A DNA stretch of 64,000 bases, taken from assembly GCF_002209565.1 (NCBI RefSeq), contig NZ_NJIH01000004.1:434001-498000 (forward strand), in the 5' to 3' direction. The position numbers and the translations under genes were made by a program. The stretch is from Candidimonas nitroreducens (lineage in GTDB: Bacteria > Pseudomonadota > Gammaproteobacteria > Burkholderiales > Burkholderiaceae_B). Every line of letters begins with the position of its first letter. Position 1 is the stretch's first letter. The notes beneath the pieces are model-generated. The model was not told where the DNA came from. It ran no database searches and saw only the letters and a list, made by a program, of their open reading frames with translations. Below are positions 27,640 to 35,622 of this stretch, in pieces.

Positions 27640-29160
27640 TCAGGCGAGATCCACGGGCAGCAAGGCTTCGGGAATGTTCTGGTAGCAGACCGGCCGCAGG
27701 AAGCGGCGGATCGACAGGGTGCCCACGGACGTGGCTCCGAAATTGGTCGAAGCCGGATACGGGCCGCCGTGCACCATGGCATCGCAGACCTCGACGCCCG
27801 TGGGGTAGCCGTTGGCCAGCAGGCGGCCCGCCTTGCGCTCGAGCACGGGCAGCAGCCGGCGGCCGAGATCGGCGTCGCCCGCATCCAGATGCAGCGTGCA
27901 GGTCAATTGCCCTTCGATGTTGCGCGCAATCGCCAGCATCTGCTCGGCGTCTTGCGCCGTGACGATCAGGCCCAGCGGGCCGAACACCTCTTCGGCCAGC
28001 TCGGCATCGGCCAGCCAGTCTGTTCCCGACACAGTGAACAAATTGGGCGAGGCGCTGCGCTGGCCGCTTTCCGAGACCAGCACCTTGCCAACGCCAGGGC
28101 CGCCGGCAATACGGGCGCAGCCTTTTTTATAGGCTTCGGCAATGCCGTCGGTAAGCATGACCTGCGCGCCGACCGGCACAAGCGCCTGCTGCACGGCCTC
28201 GGCGAAGGCGCCGGCCTGGTCTTGCATGATTACGGCGATGCCGGGATTGGTGCAGAACTGCCCCGCCCCCATGGTCAGCGAAGCGGCCCAGCCCTTGGCG
28301 ATTTCGGCGCCGCGGGCCGCAATGGCCGAGGGTAGCAGGAACATCGGGTTGACCGAGCCCAGCTCGCCGAAGAAGGGAATCGGGTCGGGGCGCGCGGCGC
28401 ACAAGTCGAAGAGCGCGCGGCCGCCGGCCAGCGAGCCGGTGAAGCCGACCGCCTTGATCAAGGGATGCTGCACCAGTGCGTGGCCGACATCGCGGCGGCC
28501 GCCCTGCACCAGGCTGAAGACACCCTTGTGCATGCCGCAACGGGCGACCGCGGCGCTGATGGCCTCGGCGACGATCTCGCCCGTCCAGGGGTGGGCGGAA
28601 TGGCCCTTGACCACCACGGGGCAGCCCGCCGCCAGCGCGGCCGCGGTATCGCCGCCCGCGGTCGAGAAGGCCAGCGGGAAGTTCGACGCGCCGAACACCG
28701 CGACCGGGCCGATGGGCCGCTGCATCATGCGGATGTCGGGCCGCGGCGCGGGCTTGCGATCGGGCAGCGCCACGTCGTGGCGGCGATCGAGATACTCGCC
28801 ATTGCGTATATGCTGGGCGAACAAGCGCAGCTGGCCGATGGTACGGCCGCGCTCGCCTTCGAGCCGGCCGGGAGGCAGGCCGGTTTCGCTGCTGCCGACC
28901 TGGGTGATGGCCTCGGCGCGGGCCTCGATCTCGTCGGCAATGGCGTCCAGGAAGGCGGCGCGCTCTGCGCGGCTGGAATAGCCATAAGACAAGAACGCCT
29001 CTTCGGCCGCCTTGCAGGCCTGATCCACTAGGGCCACCGTGCCGACGGAAAAATCATGCGGCTCGCCGGAGGCGGGCGCCGAGCGGAATGTGGCGTCCGT
29101 CGCGACCCATTCGCCGGCGATGAGATGCTTGCCGTGAGGCTGGAAAGATTTGTCGAGCAT
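27640..29160 (-). CDS. Aldehyde dehydrogenase, 2,5-dioxovalerate (alpha-ketoglutarate semialdehyde) type
   Basis: A 506-residue aldehyde dehydrogenase. The nucleophile Cys is in MGAGQFCTNPG, the general-base Glu in PFFGELGSVNP, and the NAD(P) region in GPVAVFGASNFPLAFS. The opening (HLIAGEW) and FCTNPG/GELGSVNP pattern resemble NADP-dependent alpha-ketoglutarate semialdehyde dehydrogenases of the Weimberg-type pentose and uronate pathways, which deliver 2-oxoglutarate. ATG 29160 follows AGGAATCTCAA. It is the second gene of the LacI-linked operon. No 2-keto-3-deoxypentonate dehydratase is visible nearby, so the upstream step must be elsewhere or different. Confidence 0.88.
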   Translation of the reverse strand: MLDKSFQPHGKHLIAGEWVATDATFRSAPASGEPHDFSVGTVALVDQACKAAEEAFLSYGYSSRAERAAFLDAIADEIEARAEAITQVGSSETGLPPGRLEGERGRTIGQLRLFAQHIRNGEYLDRRHDVALPDRKPAPRPDIRMMQRPIGPVAVFGASNFPLAFSTAGGDTAAALAAGCPVVVKGHSAHPWTGEIVAEAISAAVARCGMHKGVFSLVQGGRRDVGHALVQHPLIKAVGFTGSLAGGRALFDLCAARPDPIPFFGELGSVNPMFLLPSAIAARGAEIAKGWAASLTMGAGQFCTNPGIAVIMQDQAGAFAEAVQQALVPVGAQVMLTDGIAEAYKKGCARIAGGPGVGKVLVSESGQRSASPNLFTVSGTDWLADAELAEEVFGPLGLIVTAQDAEQMLAIARNIEGQLTCTLHLDAGDADLGRRLLPVLERKAGRLLANGYPTGVEVCDAMVHGGPYPASTNFGATSVGTLSIRRFLRPVCYQNIPEALLPVDLA

Positions 29161-29182
29161 TTGAGATTCCTGTTTGCGGCTG

Positions 29183-29923
29183 TCAGCCGCGACCAATAAA
29201 CGGCATGGTCGTTGCCATGACCGTCAAAAATGGGATGTTCACATCGAGCGGCAGATTCGCCATGTGATAGACGGACGAGGCGACATGGTCGACGTCCATC
29301 ATGGCTTCCGCCCGGATCGAGCCGTCTGCCTGCGGTACGCCCTTTTCCTGCTTGGAGGCCAGGTCGGTGCGGGCATTGCCGATGTCGATCTGGCCGCAGG
29401 CGATCCCGAAGGGACGGCCATCGAGCCCCAGCGTGCGGGTCATGCCCGTGACCGCGTGCTTGGACGCCGTGTAGGCGATCGAGCCGGGCCGCGGCACGTG
29501 GGCCGAGATCGAACCGTTGTTGATGATGCGGCCGCCCTGCGGATCTTGGCGCCGCATGCGTGCGAAAGCCGCGCGGGCGCAATAAAAGACCGCATTGATG
29601 TTGACGTCTATGACGGCCTGCCATTGCTCTATACTGACGTCGTCCGGCAGCACCGACTTCAGGCCCCTGCCGGCATTGTTGAACAGCGCATCCAGGCGGC
29701 CCCATTGCGCCATTGCCTGGTCGAACGCCGCCTCGACCTGCTGCGGATCGGTTACGTCGCAAGTAAGAACCAGCGCGTTTTCATTGCCGGCCGCAGTCTC
29801 GACCAGCGCTTCCGTGCGGCGGCCGATCAGGCCGACGCGCCACCCTTCTTGCAAGAATTTGCGTGCCGTGGCGCGCCCGATTCCGGCCGATGCGCCTGTC
29901 ACGATAATGGTTTGTCCCGCCAC
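29183..29923 (-). CDS. SDR-family oxidoreductase (first gene of sugar-acid operon)
   Basis: A 246-residue short-chain dehydrogenase with the classical TGASAGIG motif, NNAG in LDALFNNAGRG, Ser in NNGSISAHV and YTASK. GTG 29923 is chosen as start because GGAG lies 8 bases upstream and the protein begins at the first beta strand; the ATG frame to 29959 would overlap the operator. By context it may oxidise the free sugar or interconvert keto and hydroxy acids. The operator candidate 29947-29964 lies 24 bases upstream. Confidence 0.85.
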   Translation of the reverse strand: MAGQTIIVTGASAGIGRATARKFLQEGWRVGLIGRRTEALVETAAGNENALVLTCDVTDPQQVEAAFDQAMAQWGRLDALFNNAGRGLKSVLPDDVSIEQWQAVIDVNINAVFYCARAAFARMRRQDPQGGRIINNGSISAHVPRPGSIAYTASKHAVTGMTRTLGLDGRPFGIACGQIDIGNARTDLASKQEKGVPQADGSIRAEAMMDVDHVASSVYHMANLPLDVNIPFLTVMATTMPFIGRG

Positions 29924-29946
29924 GGGCGTTCTCCTTGGATTGTTAA

Positions 29947-29964
29947 TTAGTATGCGCATTCATT
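29947..29964. promoter_or_regulatory. Candidate LacI-family operator O1 (SDR operon)
   Basis: TTAGTATGCGCATTCATT matches 25344-25361 at 17 of 18 positions. It lies 24 bases before the GTG start of the SDR gene, where a bound repressor would block transcription. Confidence 0.7.
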
Positions 29965-30058
29965 AGAATACACAAAAACCGTCGCTTCTATCAAGAATAA
30001 AAACAACTAATTGATAATAAATAGAATTATTTATGTTTTTACATAATTTTGAATATGC

Positions 30059-30072
30059 ATACGCAATCAATT
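30059..30072. promoter_or_regulatory. Candidate auxiliary LacI operator O2 (SDR operon)
   Basis: ATACGCAATCAATT matches the O2 site of the other unit (ATGCGCAATCATTT from 25455) at 12 of 14 positions. It starts 107 bases from the proximal site at 29952. The spacing equals the 106 bases seen at the ilvD promoter. Confidence 0.45.
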
Positions 30073-30242
30073 TTATGCCAAAAGAGCGCCAATTCGTGTA
30101 CGATGCAATACGACGCCGTATAAAGGCGCCTTTGGATATTCGGACTTAGCATCGTCCGGCGCCTGTGCGGCAGGCGGGGCATGGGCTTGCAAGCGGCAAG
30201 AGCCTGTCGCCGCCAGTTGCCATGCCTCCACCAACAAAATGA

Positions 30243-31289
30243 ATGGCGATGAACAAGACTTCTAATCTGCGCGAGAGAGCATCGGGCGGCCGTCCCAGCG
30301 GGCGGGTCACCATGGCAACGGTCGGCAGATTGGCGGGCGTCAGCCAGGTGACCGTGTCGCGCGCGCTGTCCGACCCTTCGAAGGTATCGCCGGCGACTAT
30401 GCGCAGAATCCGGGACGCCATCGATATCACCGGTTTCGTTCCGAACGCCGTGGCCGGCGCCCTGGCCTCGCGCCGCTCGAAGCTCATTTCGGCGCTGGTG
30501 CCGTCGCTGACGAACACCGTCTACGCATCGATGATGCAGTCCTTCAGCGACCTGATGCGCGACAACGGCTACGAGCTGCTGCTGTCCGAATGCGGCTTCC
30601 AGGCCGAAACCGAAGAAAAGCTCATCGCCGCCCATTTGTCGCGCCGGCCCGACGCCTTCTATCTGACCGGCATCCATCACACCACTCGCGCCCGGCAAAT
30701 GCTGATCGGCGCCGACATCCCGGTCGTGGAAGTGTGGGATCTGACCGATACGCCCATAGATATCTGCGTCGGCTTCGATCACCGCGAAGTCGGCCGGGCC
30801 ATGGCAGACTTCGCCGCGGACGCCGGCTACAGGCATGCCGCCACGGTCGGCGCCGGCGACGCGCGCGCCCTGCGGCGTCGCGATGCTTTTGCCGACAGGT
30901 TTGCCGCAAGAGGCGGCACCTGCGCGGGCGATGTCACCTTCCAGGATTCGGCCAGCGTCGCCCACGGCCGCGAAGGCCTGTCCCGCCTCATCGACGAACA
31001 CGGCTTCTCGTCCGGCGTGATCGCCTGCAGCTCGGATCTCATGGCGGAAGGCATCCTGATCGAGGCGCAAAAGCGCAGGCTCAGCGTGCCCGACCAGATC
31101 GGGGTCTTGGGTTTTGGCGACCAGGATTTCGCCGCCCATCTGGAACCCGCCTTAAGCACGGTGCGGGTCGACCGCCCCGCTCTCGGCACCACCGCCGCCC
31201 AGGCGGTGCTCAAGCGCCTGCACGGCAGCAACCCCGAACACTCGCGCGTGGACATCGGCTTCCAATTGATACGCCGCGGCTCGGCCTAG
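30243..31289 (+). CDS. LacI-family transcriptional regulator
   Basis: A 348-residue regulator. The helix-turn-helix is MATVGRLAGVSQVTVSRALSDPSKVSPATM with the hinge GFVPNAVAGALASRRS; the periplasmic-binding-like effector domain starts LISALVPSLTNTVYASMMQ. The pattern resembles gluconate (GntR-type) regulators. It is divergent from the SDR operon and probably represses both that operon and the ilvD-ABC unit through the TATGCGCAT sites. The start may be ATG 30243 or ATG 30249; no clear ribosome-binding site decides. The inducer should be a sugar acid or its keto-deoxy derivative (inference). Confidence 0.9.
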   Translation: MAMNKTSNLRERASGGRPSGRVTMATVGRLAGVSQVTVSRALSDPSKVSPATMRRIRDAIDITGFVPNAVAGALASRRSKLISALVPSLTNTVYASMMQSFSDLMRDNGYELLLSECGFQAETEEKLIAAHLSRRPDAFYLTGIHHTTRARQMLIGADIPVVEVWDLTDTPIDICVGFDHREVGRAMADFAADAGYRHAATVGAGDARALRRRDAFADRFAARGGTCAGDVTFQDSASVAHGREGLSRLIDEHGFSSGVIACSSDLMAEGILIEAQKRRLSVPDQIGVLGFGDQDFAAHLEPALSTVRVDRPALGTTAAQAVLKRLHGSNPEHSRVDIGFQLIRRGSA

Positions 31290-31307
31290 CAAGGCCGCCG
31301 CCGCGCA

Positions 31308-32621
31308 CTACGCCGGACGGGCCCGCCCCTGGCTCGGCTCGAACCGATATTGGTAGGCCGCCCCTTCCCGCAGCAGACTCTGGATCTGCTGCGCGGAATA
31401 CCCCAGCTCCGCCAGAATCTCGGAGGTCTGCTCGCCGATGTGCGGGGCATGGTGCCTGAGCCCCGGCGTGTAGCCCGTCATGGAAACCGGTACATTGATC
31501 TGCTTGATGCGCCCTTCGGTGGGATGCAAGGCGGTTTCTACCAGCCCGACATCCAGAATATGCGGATCGTTCAGCAGCGTGTCCATGGTGTGGCAAGGCA
31601 TGACCGGTATGTCATGTTCCCCCAGGGTGCGCAGCCAATGGGCGGTGTCGCGGCGCGAGATTTCTTCGGCGCGTATTTTGAAGAATTCGGCAATATTGTC
31701 GATACGGTTGCGCGCTGAATTGAAACGGCTGTCCCGCTTCAGGTCGGGCCGCTCGAAAGCGTCGAACAAGGCCAGGACTTGCGCATCGGTATTGGTGGTA
31801 ATGCAGATGTAGCCGTCCTGCGTTTTGACGGGCCGGGCATTGGGGTCGAGCAGGCGCGCATCGCCGCTGCCGGCGATGGGAGGCTCGAAGGTTTCACCAT
31901 ACAGGTGCTCGCTCATGACCAGCGAGGCGAAGCTTTCGAACATGGGAATCTCCAGCTCGACGGCCTGCTTGCTTTGGGCGCGCGCAATAATGGCCACCAG
32001 AATGGCATTGGCCACCATCAGCGCCGCGGTACGATCCACAACCACATAAGGTACATAGCGAGGCTCGCCGCCATGCACGGCAAACAGGCTCGCCAGGCCG
32101 GTGCCCCCTTGCAGGATGGAATCGTAGGCAGGCCTGTCCGCATAGCGGCCTTTGCTGCCGAAGCCCACGACATTGCAATAAATAAGCTTGTCGTTCTGCC
32201 CGCGCAGCTGCTCGAACGCCAGCCCCAGTTTTCTTACGGCTGGTGCACGCATATTGTGTACGAACACATCGGCTTGCGCGGCCAGGCGCAACAAGGCTTC
32301 GCGCCCATGGGCGGTTTTCAGGTCGAGCGAAATGCTGCGCTTGTTGCGGTTCATGTGCATGAACTTGCCCGACATGCCGGGGGTGGGCGAACGCCCGGAT
32401 ATCCAGCGGATGATATCGCCCGAGGCCTGTTCCAGCTTTATGACTTCGGCCCCGTAGTCCGCCAGGATTTGCGTGGCGTAGGGCCCGACCACCGCGGAGG
32501 TCAGATCGAGGATGCGCAGGCCGGCCAGGGGCAGGTGGCCGTCCCGGTCGAGATTTGCATCCCGACCCTCCGACGCCGCCGCGCCCGCGGCCCGGCGGGC
32601 TCTCTTGCTTGCTTCGTCCAC
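31308..32621 (-). CDS. CaiB/BaiF family III CoA-transferase
   Basis: A 437-residue CoA-transferase. It opens LAGLRILDLTSAVVGPYATQILADYGAEVIKLEQ after a 30-residue basic/acidic leader and has the candidate catalytic Asp in YVVVDRTAALM. Family III enzymes move CoA between carboxylic acids through an enzyme-bound Asp thioester. GTG 32621 is the first start; a later start is possible. It follows the Bug binding-protein gene by 16 bases on the same strand and forms the left arm of the MarR locus. The substrate is likely the acid bound by that Bug protein. Confidence 0.88.
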   Translation of the reverse strand: MDEASKRARRAAGAAASEGRDANLDRDGHLPLAGLRILDLTSAVVGPYATQILADYGAEVIKLEQASGDIIRWISGRSPTPGMSGKFMHMNRNKRSISLDLKTAHGREALLRLAAQADVFVHNMRAPAVRKLGLAFEQLRGQNDKLIYCNVVGFGSKGRYADRPAYDSILQGGTGLASLFAVHGGEPRYVPYVVVDRTAALMVANAILVAIIARAQSKQAVELEIPMFESFASLVMSEHLYGETFEPPIAGSGDARLLDPNARPVKTQDGYICITTNTDAQVLALFDAFERPDLKRDSRFNSARNRIDNIAEFFKIRAEEISRRDTAHWLRTLGEHDIPVMPCHTMDTLLNDPHILDVGLVETALHPTEGRIKQINVPVSMTGYTPGLRHHAPHIGEQTSEILAELGYSAQQIQSLLREGAAYQYRFEPSQGRARPA

Positions 32622-32637
32622 CAGGCTGCTTCCCGTG

Positions 32638-33603
32638 TCAGTCTATATGTATGCCCGCGCTCTCGATCAGCTTGCGGTAGCTGGCCGTTTCCGTCTGTAC
32701 CAGCCGCGCCAGATCCTGGGGGCTGCCCTCGAGCGCCACATTGCCGCTGGCCTTGAAGCGCTGGAGCAAAACCGGATCCGAGAGCGAGGCGTTGATGGCG
32801 TCGTTCAGGCGTTTGACCACCGCCGGGCTGGTGCCGGCCGGGGCGAACACGGCGAACCAATTGCTGGCGTGGAACCCCTGCAGCCCGCTCTGCGCGATCG
32901 TCGGCAGCTCGGGCAGTTCGGCTTCGCGCGTTTCTCCGGTGCTGCCGTAAGCCTTGACCTTGCCGGCCTTGATCTGCGGCAGGATGGTCGGCACCGAGTC
33001 GAACAGCAATTGGATATTGCCGGCGATCAGGTCGCTGAGTGCGCCGGCGGTTCCTTTGTAGGGAACGTGGGTCAGCCTTATGCCGGCCCGCGCCATGAAA
33101 TCGGCCGCGACCAGATGGGTGTTCGAGCCGACACCTGCCGAACCGATATTCAGCTTGGACGGATGCGCCTTGGCATAGGCAATCACCTGCGCCAGGGTGG
33201 ACATCGGCAGCTTCTTGCTTCCCAGCAACACATAGCTGAAGCGCGCAACCGGAGAAACAGGCGCGAAATCATGCTGCGGGTCGTAGCCTATATCTTTCTG
33301 TATATAGGGGTTGATGACGAAGGCGGCCGCGCTGCCCAGCAGCAAGGTGTAGCCGTCCGGCTTTTCCCGGGCAAGCTTGCGTGTTGCCAGCACTCCGCCG
33401 GCACCGGGCTTGTTTTCCACGATTACGGACTGATGCAGCTTCTGGCTCAGGGTCTGGGCCAGGATCCTGGCGACCAGGTCGCTGCCGCCCCCGGCAGAGA
33501 AGCCGACCACCAAGGTAACCGGATGGTCGGGATATTCGGCATGGGCCATGGACATGGCGCCAAAAGCCAGGCATACGCCCAGCATCCTGATGTATCGCTT
33601 CAT
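32638..33603 (-). CDS. Bug-family (TctC-like) periplasmic binding protein
   Basis: A 321-residue protein with a signal peptide (MKRYIRMLGVCLAFGAMSMAHA) and Bug-family motifs: YPDHPVTLVVGFSAGGGSD, VENKPGAGG, DGYTLLLG, THVPYKGTAG and LPTIAQSGLQGF. These bind carboxylates in the periplasm, sometimes with a TctAB permease; none is encoded here, which is common for orphan Bug proteins in Alcaligenaceae. Start at ATG 33603 is the signal-peptide start. A GTTG-N7-CAAC operator candidate lies about 100 bases upstream. Confidence 0.9.
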   Translation of the reverse strand: MKRYIRMLGVCLAFGAMSMAHAEYPDHPVTLVVGFSAGGGSDLVARILAQTLSQKLHQSVIVENKPGAGGVLATRKLAREKPDGYTLLLGSAAAFVINPYIQKDIGYDPQHDFAPVSPVARFSYVLLGSKKLPMSTLAQVIAYAKAHPSKLNIGSAGVGSNTHLVAADFMARAGIRLTHVPYKGTAGALSDLIAGNIQLLFDSVPTILPQIKAGKVKAYGSTGETREAELPELPTIAQSGLQGFHASNWFAVFAPAGTSPAVVKRLNDAINASLSDPVLLQRFKASGNVALEGSPQDLARLVQTETASYRKLIESAGIHID

Positions 33604-33693
33604 GAGGCTCCTCCCTTGCGTGCATGCGTCGGCCCGAGCGCGGCAATACGGCGCTGCCGAGCCCATCAAGCCAGCCAAACAAGTTTCAATAAT

Positions 33694-33718
33694 CAACTAT
33701 AAAGTTGTTTTTGTCAAC
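33694..33718. promoter_or_regulatory. Candidate MarR operator upstream of Bug-CaiB arm
   Basis: GTTG-N7-CAAC occurs at 33704-33718 (GTTGTTTTTGTCAAC), overlapped by a second inverted repeat CAACT-N4-AGTTG at 33694-33707. The same GTTG-N7-CAAC pattern is found twice in the MarR/oxidoreductase gap. Confidence 0.65.
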
Positions 33719-33817
33719 TAATAGACAGGAAGAGAGGCGGGCAGAAGCCGATTTGAAGGAGGAAGTTTTTAGGCCTTGCAGGCGCCACTGCCCGCGCGGC
33801 CCCGGGCCAGGGAACCC

Positions 33818-34288
33818 CTAGCGTTTTCTGCCGCCATGCAGGCTGCCGAACATGACCCTGGCCCGATATAAAAGCTTGTCGAGCATGAAGTCGAGCTGTT
33901 CTTTCTCGGCGGGGCTCAGGGCATCGAGCAGATCCTCGTTGCGGCTCAGCGCCAGCGGGAACACTTGGGCGTACAGCGCCTCGCCCTCGGGCGACAACGA
34001 CAGCTGGATGCCGCGCCCGTCGCGATCATCGGCGCGCCGCGCGATCAGGCCCCTGCGCTCCAGCGAGGCAATCGACCTGCTGGCGCGGCTTTTGTCGATG
34101 TTGGCCTCTTTGGCCAGGGCCTTGAGCGACATGGGCTGAAAGGCCGCCAGCAATGCGAGAAACCGCCAATCCTGCTTGTCCAGCCCATAGCGCTCTTTAT
34201 TGAGGCTTTCGGCAATAGCGCTGGAAAGAAACGCAAGATGATTCAGGCGATATGAGAAAAGCTCTTTGATATGGGCGGGCTGCTTCAT
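33818..34288 (-). CDS. MarR-family transcriptional regulator
   Basis: A 156-residue winged-helix regulator. It has FLALLAAFQPMSLKALAKEANIDKSRASRSIASLERRGLI for the recognition helix, RADDRDGRGIQLSLSPEG for the wing, and helical ends for dimerisation. ATG 34288 is chosen because the family fold starts there; the longer frame to 34405 is mostly leader. It lies between two divergent catabolic arms and is probably their repressor, relieved by a CoA thioester or the free acid. Operator candidates with GTTG-N7-CAAC flank it on both sides. Confidence 0.9.
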   Translation of the reverse strand: MKQPAHIKELFSYRLNHLAFLSSAIAESLNKERYGLDKQDWRFLALLAAFQPMSLKALAKEANIDKSRASRSIASLERRGLIARRADDRDGRGIQLSLSPEGEALYAQVFPLALSRNEDLLDALSPAEKEQLDFMLDKLLYRARVMFGSLHGGRKR

Positions 34289-34397
34289 AAATGAATATGT
34301 AAAAAAGTGGCGGACGGCCGGCGCCCGGTGGACGGCAATGCCGCCCGCGCCGGGACGGCGCCAAGCAATCGAAAACTTTCCCCGACGATTGCCCGTC

Positions 34398-34425
34398 GTC
34401 AACAAAATTGGTTGAATTTGTCAAC
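34398..34425. promoter_or_regulatory. Candidate MarR operator near the MarR gene
   Basis: GTTGAATTTGTCAAC (34411-34425) is a perfect 5-bp inverted repeat in the GTTG-N7-CAAC pattern. A reverse arrangement CAAC-N7-GTTG at 34400-34414 overlaps it. It lies about 110 bases upstream of the MarR start and 140 bases upstream of the FMN oxidoreductase gene. Confidence 0.65.
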
Positions 34426-34449
34426 GGGATAAGATAGCATACCAATATG

Positions 34450-34464
34450 GTTGCTAAATACAAC
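34450..34464. promoter_or_regulatory. Candidate MarR operator upstream of the oxidoreductase arm
   Basis: GTTGCTAAATACAAC is the third GTTG-N7-CAAC copy; it starts 39 bases from the start of the previous site. It sits about 100 bases before ATG 34564. Confidence 0.6.
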
Positions 34465-34563
34465 TATATTTTTTGACAACCGGTCTCCAGCCGGCCTCCG
34501 GGCTCGAATCCCGCGCCGGCCTGGCTCCAGACCCTGCCCTCCACGTCATCAACGCATCACGCC

Positions 34564-35550
34564 ATGAAAACACGCGCGACGAGCCTGCTAGGCATAGAAC
34601 ACCCGATCATCCAGGCCGGCATGAGCTGGGCGTCATCGTGCGCGGCGCTGCCCGCCGCCGTATCCAATGCCGGCGGGCTGGGCATGCTGGCCGCGGGCCC
34701 CATGCGTGTGGCCGACTTCAGCCAGGCCCTGGATCAACTGCGCCGGATGACCACGATGCCGTATGCCGTGAACCTGCCGCTGTATCGCCCGGAAGCCGCG
34801 GCCATGCTGGATATCCTGTACGCGGAACGCGTGCCCGTGATCTTCGCCTCCCAGGGCGGCCCCGCCAAGCACCTGGATCGCTTCCATGCGATCGGCACCA
34901 AGTGGATCCACGTCGTCAGTACCGTCGAGCATGCCCGCAAGGCCGTTGCCGCGGGCGTGGACGGCCTGGTCATCGTCGGCGCCGAAGCCGGCGGCCACCC
35001 TCCGGCCAATCAGGTCGGCACGCTGGTCATCGTGCGCAAGATCGCCCGTGAATTCGACATCCCCATCATTGCCGGCGGCGGCGCCGCGGACGGCTACGGC
35101 ATTGCCGCCCTGCTTGCGCTCGGCGCCGATGCCGTGCAACTGGGAACCCGCTTCCTGATGACGGAAGAGGCCGCGGTGCATCCCAACTACAAGCATGCCG
35201 CCCTGCGGGCCGAAATCGACGGCACCACGCTGGTCGGGCGCAAGGGCTTGCCGGTGCGCATGATCCACAACGATTTCGCACGCCACATGGAAACCGTGGA
35301 CGCCGGCCCGTTCGACCAGCAAGCCTATGCGGCGGAATTCAGCAAAAGCACGCTGAAACAGGCCGCGTTGGAAGGCAATGTCGACTGGGGCAAGGTCGAA
35401 GTGGGCCAGTCCGCCGGCCTGGTCGACACCATACTTCCGGCGGCCGAGGTCATGCGCACTTTGGTGGCCGAACTCGAACATGCCTGGGCGCGCCTGTATG
35501 CCATGCATGGCGGCGCCGAACACAGGCAGGCCGCCGACATCGTCAGTTAG
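34564..35550 (+). CDS. Nitronate monooxygenase-fold FMN oxidoreductase
   Basis: A 328-residue TIM-barrel flavoprotein of the 2-nitropropane dioxygenase/FabK group. Motifs: HPIIQAGMSWASSCAALPAAVSNAGGLGMLA (phosphate-binding start), VDGLVIVGAEAGGH, IIAGGGAADGYGIAALLALGADAVQLGTRF. In acyl-CoA loci such proteins are often enoyl-CoA or related flavin reductases rather than nitronate enzymes. It is the first gene of the right arm and precedes an enoyl-CoA hydratase by 72 bases. Substrate unknown; a CoA-ester reductase is the best guess. Confidence 0.82.
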   Translation: MKTRATSLLGIEHPIIQAGMSWASSCAALPAAVSNAGGLGMLAAGPMRVADFSQALDQLRRMTTMPYAVNLPLYRPEAAAMLDILYAERVPVIFASQGGPAKHLDRFHAIGTKWIHVVSTVEHARKAVAAGVDGLVIVGAEAGGHPPANQVGTLVIVRKIAREFDIPIIAGGGAADGYGIAALLALGADAVQLGTRFLMTEEAAVHPNYKHAALRAEIDGTTLVGRKGLPVRMIHNDFARHMETVDAGPFDQQAYAAEFSKSTLKQAALEGNVDWGKVEVGQSAGLVDTILPAAEVMRTLVAELEHAWARLYAMHGGAEHRQAADIVS

Positions 35551-35622
35551 AGCCCGTTCATCCCAAGCGGGCACCCCGCGCCCGCCGCGGCCCGATCAAC
35601 ACTCAGAGAGGTAAACGTAAAC

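Larger units (their letters stand above)
29924..30242. promoter_or_regulatory. Divergent control region between SDR operon and LacI gene
   Basis: This 319-base region is AT-rich from about 29940 to 30075 (ATTGATAATAAATAGAATTA) and GC-richer nearer the LacI gene. It contains the two operator candidates listed separately. It should hold promoters for both directions. Confidence 0.65.
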
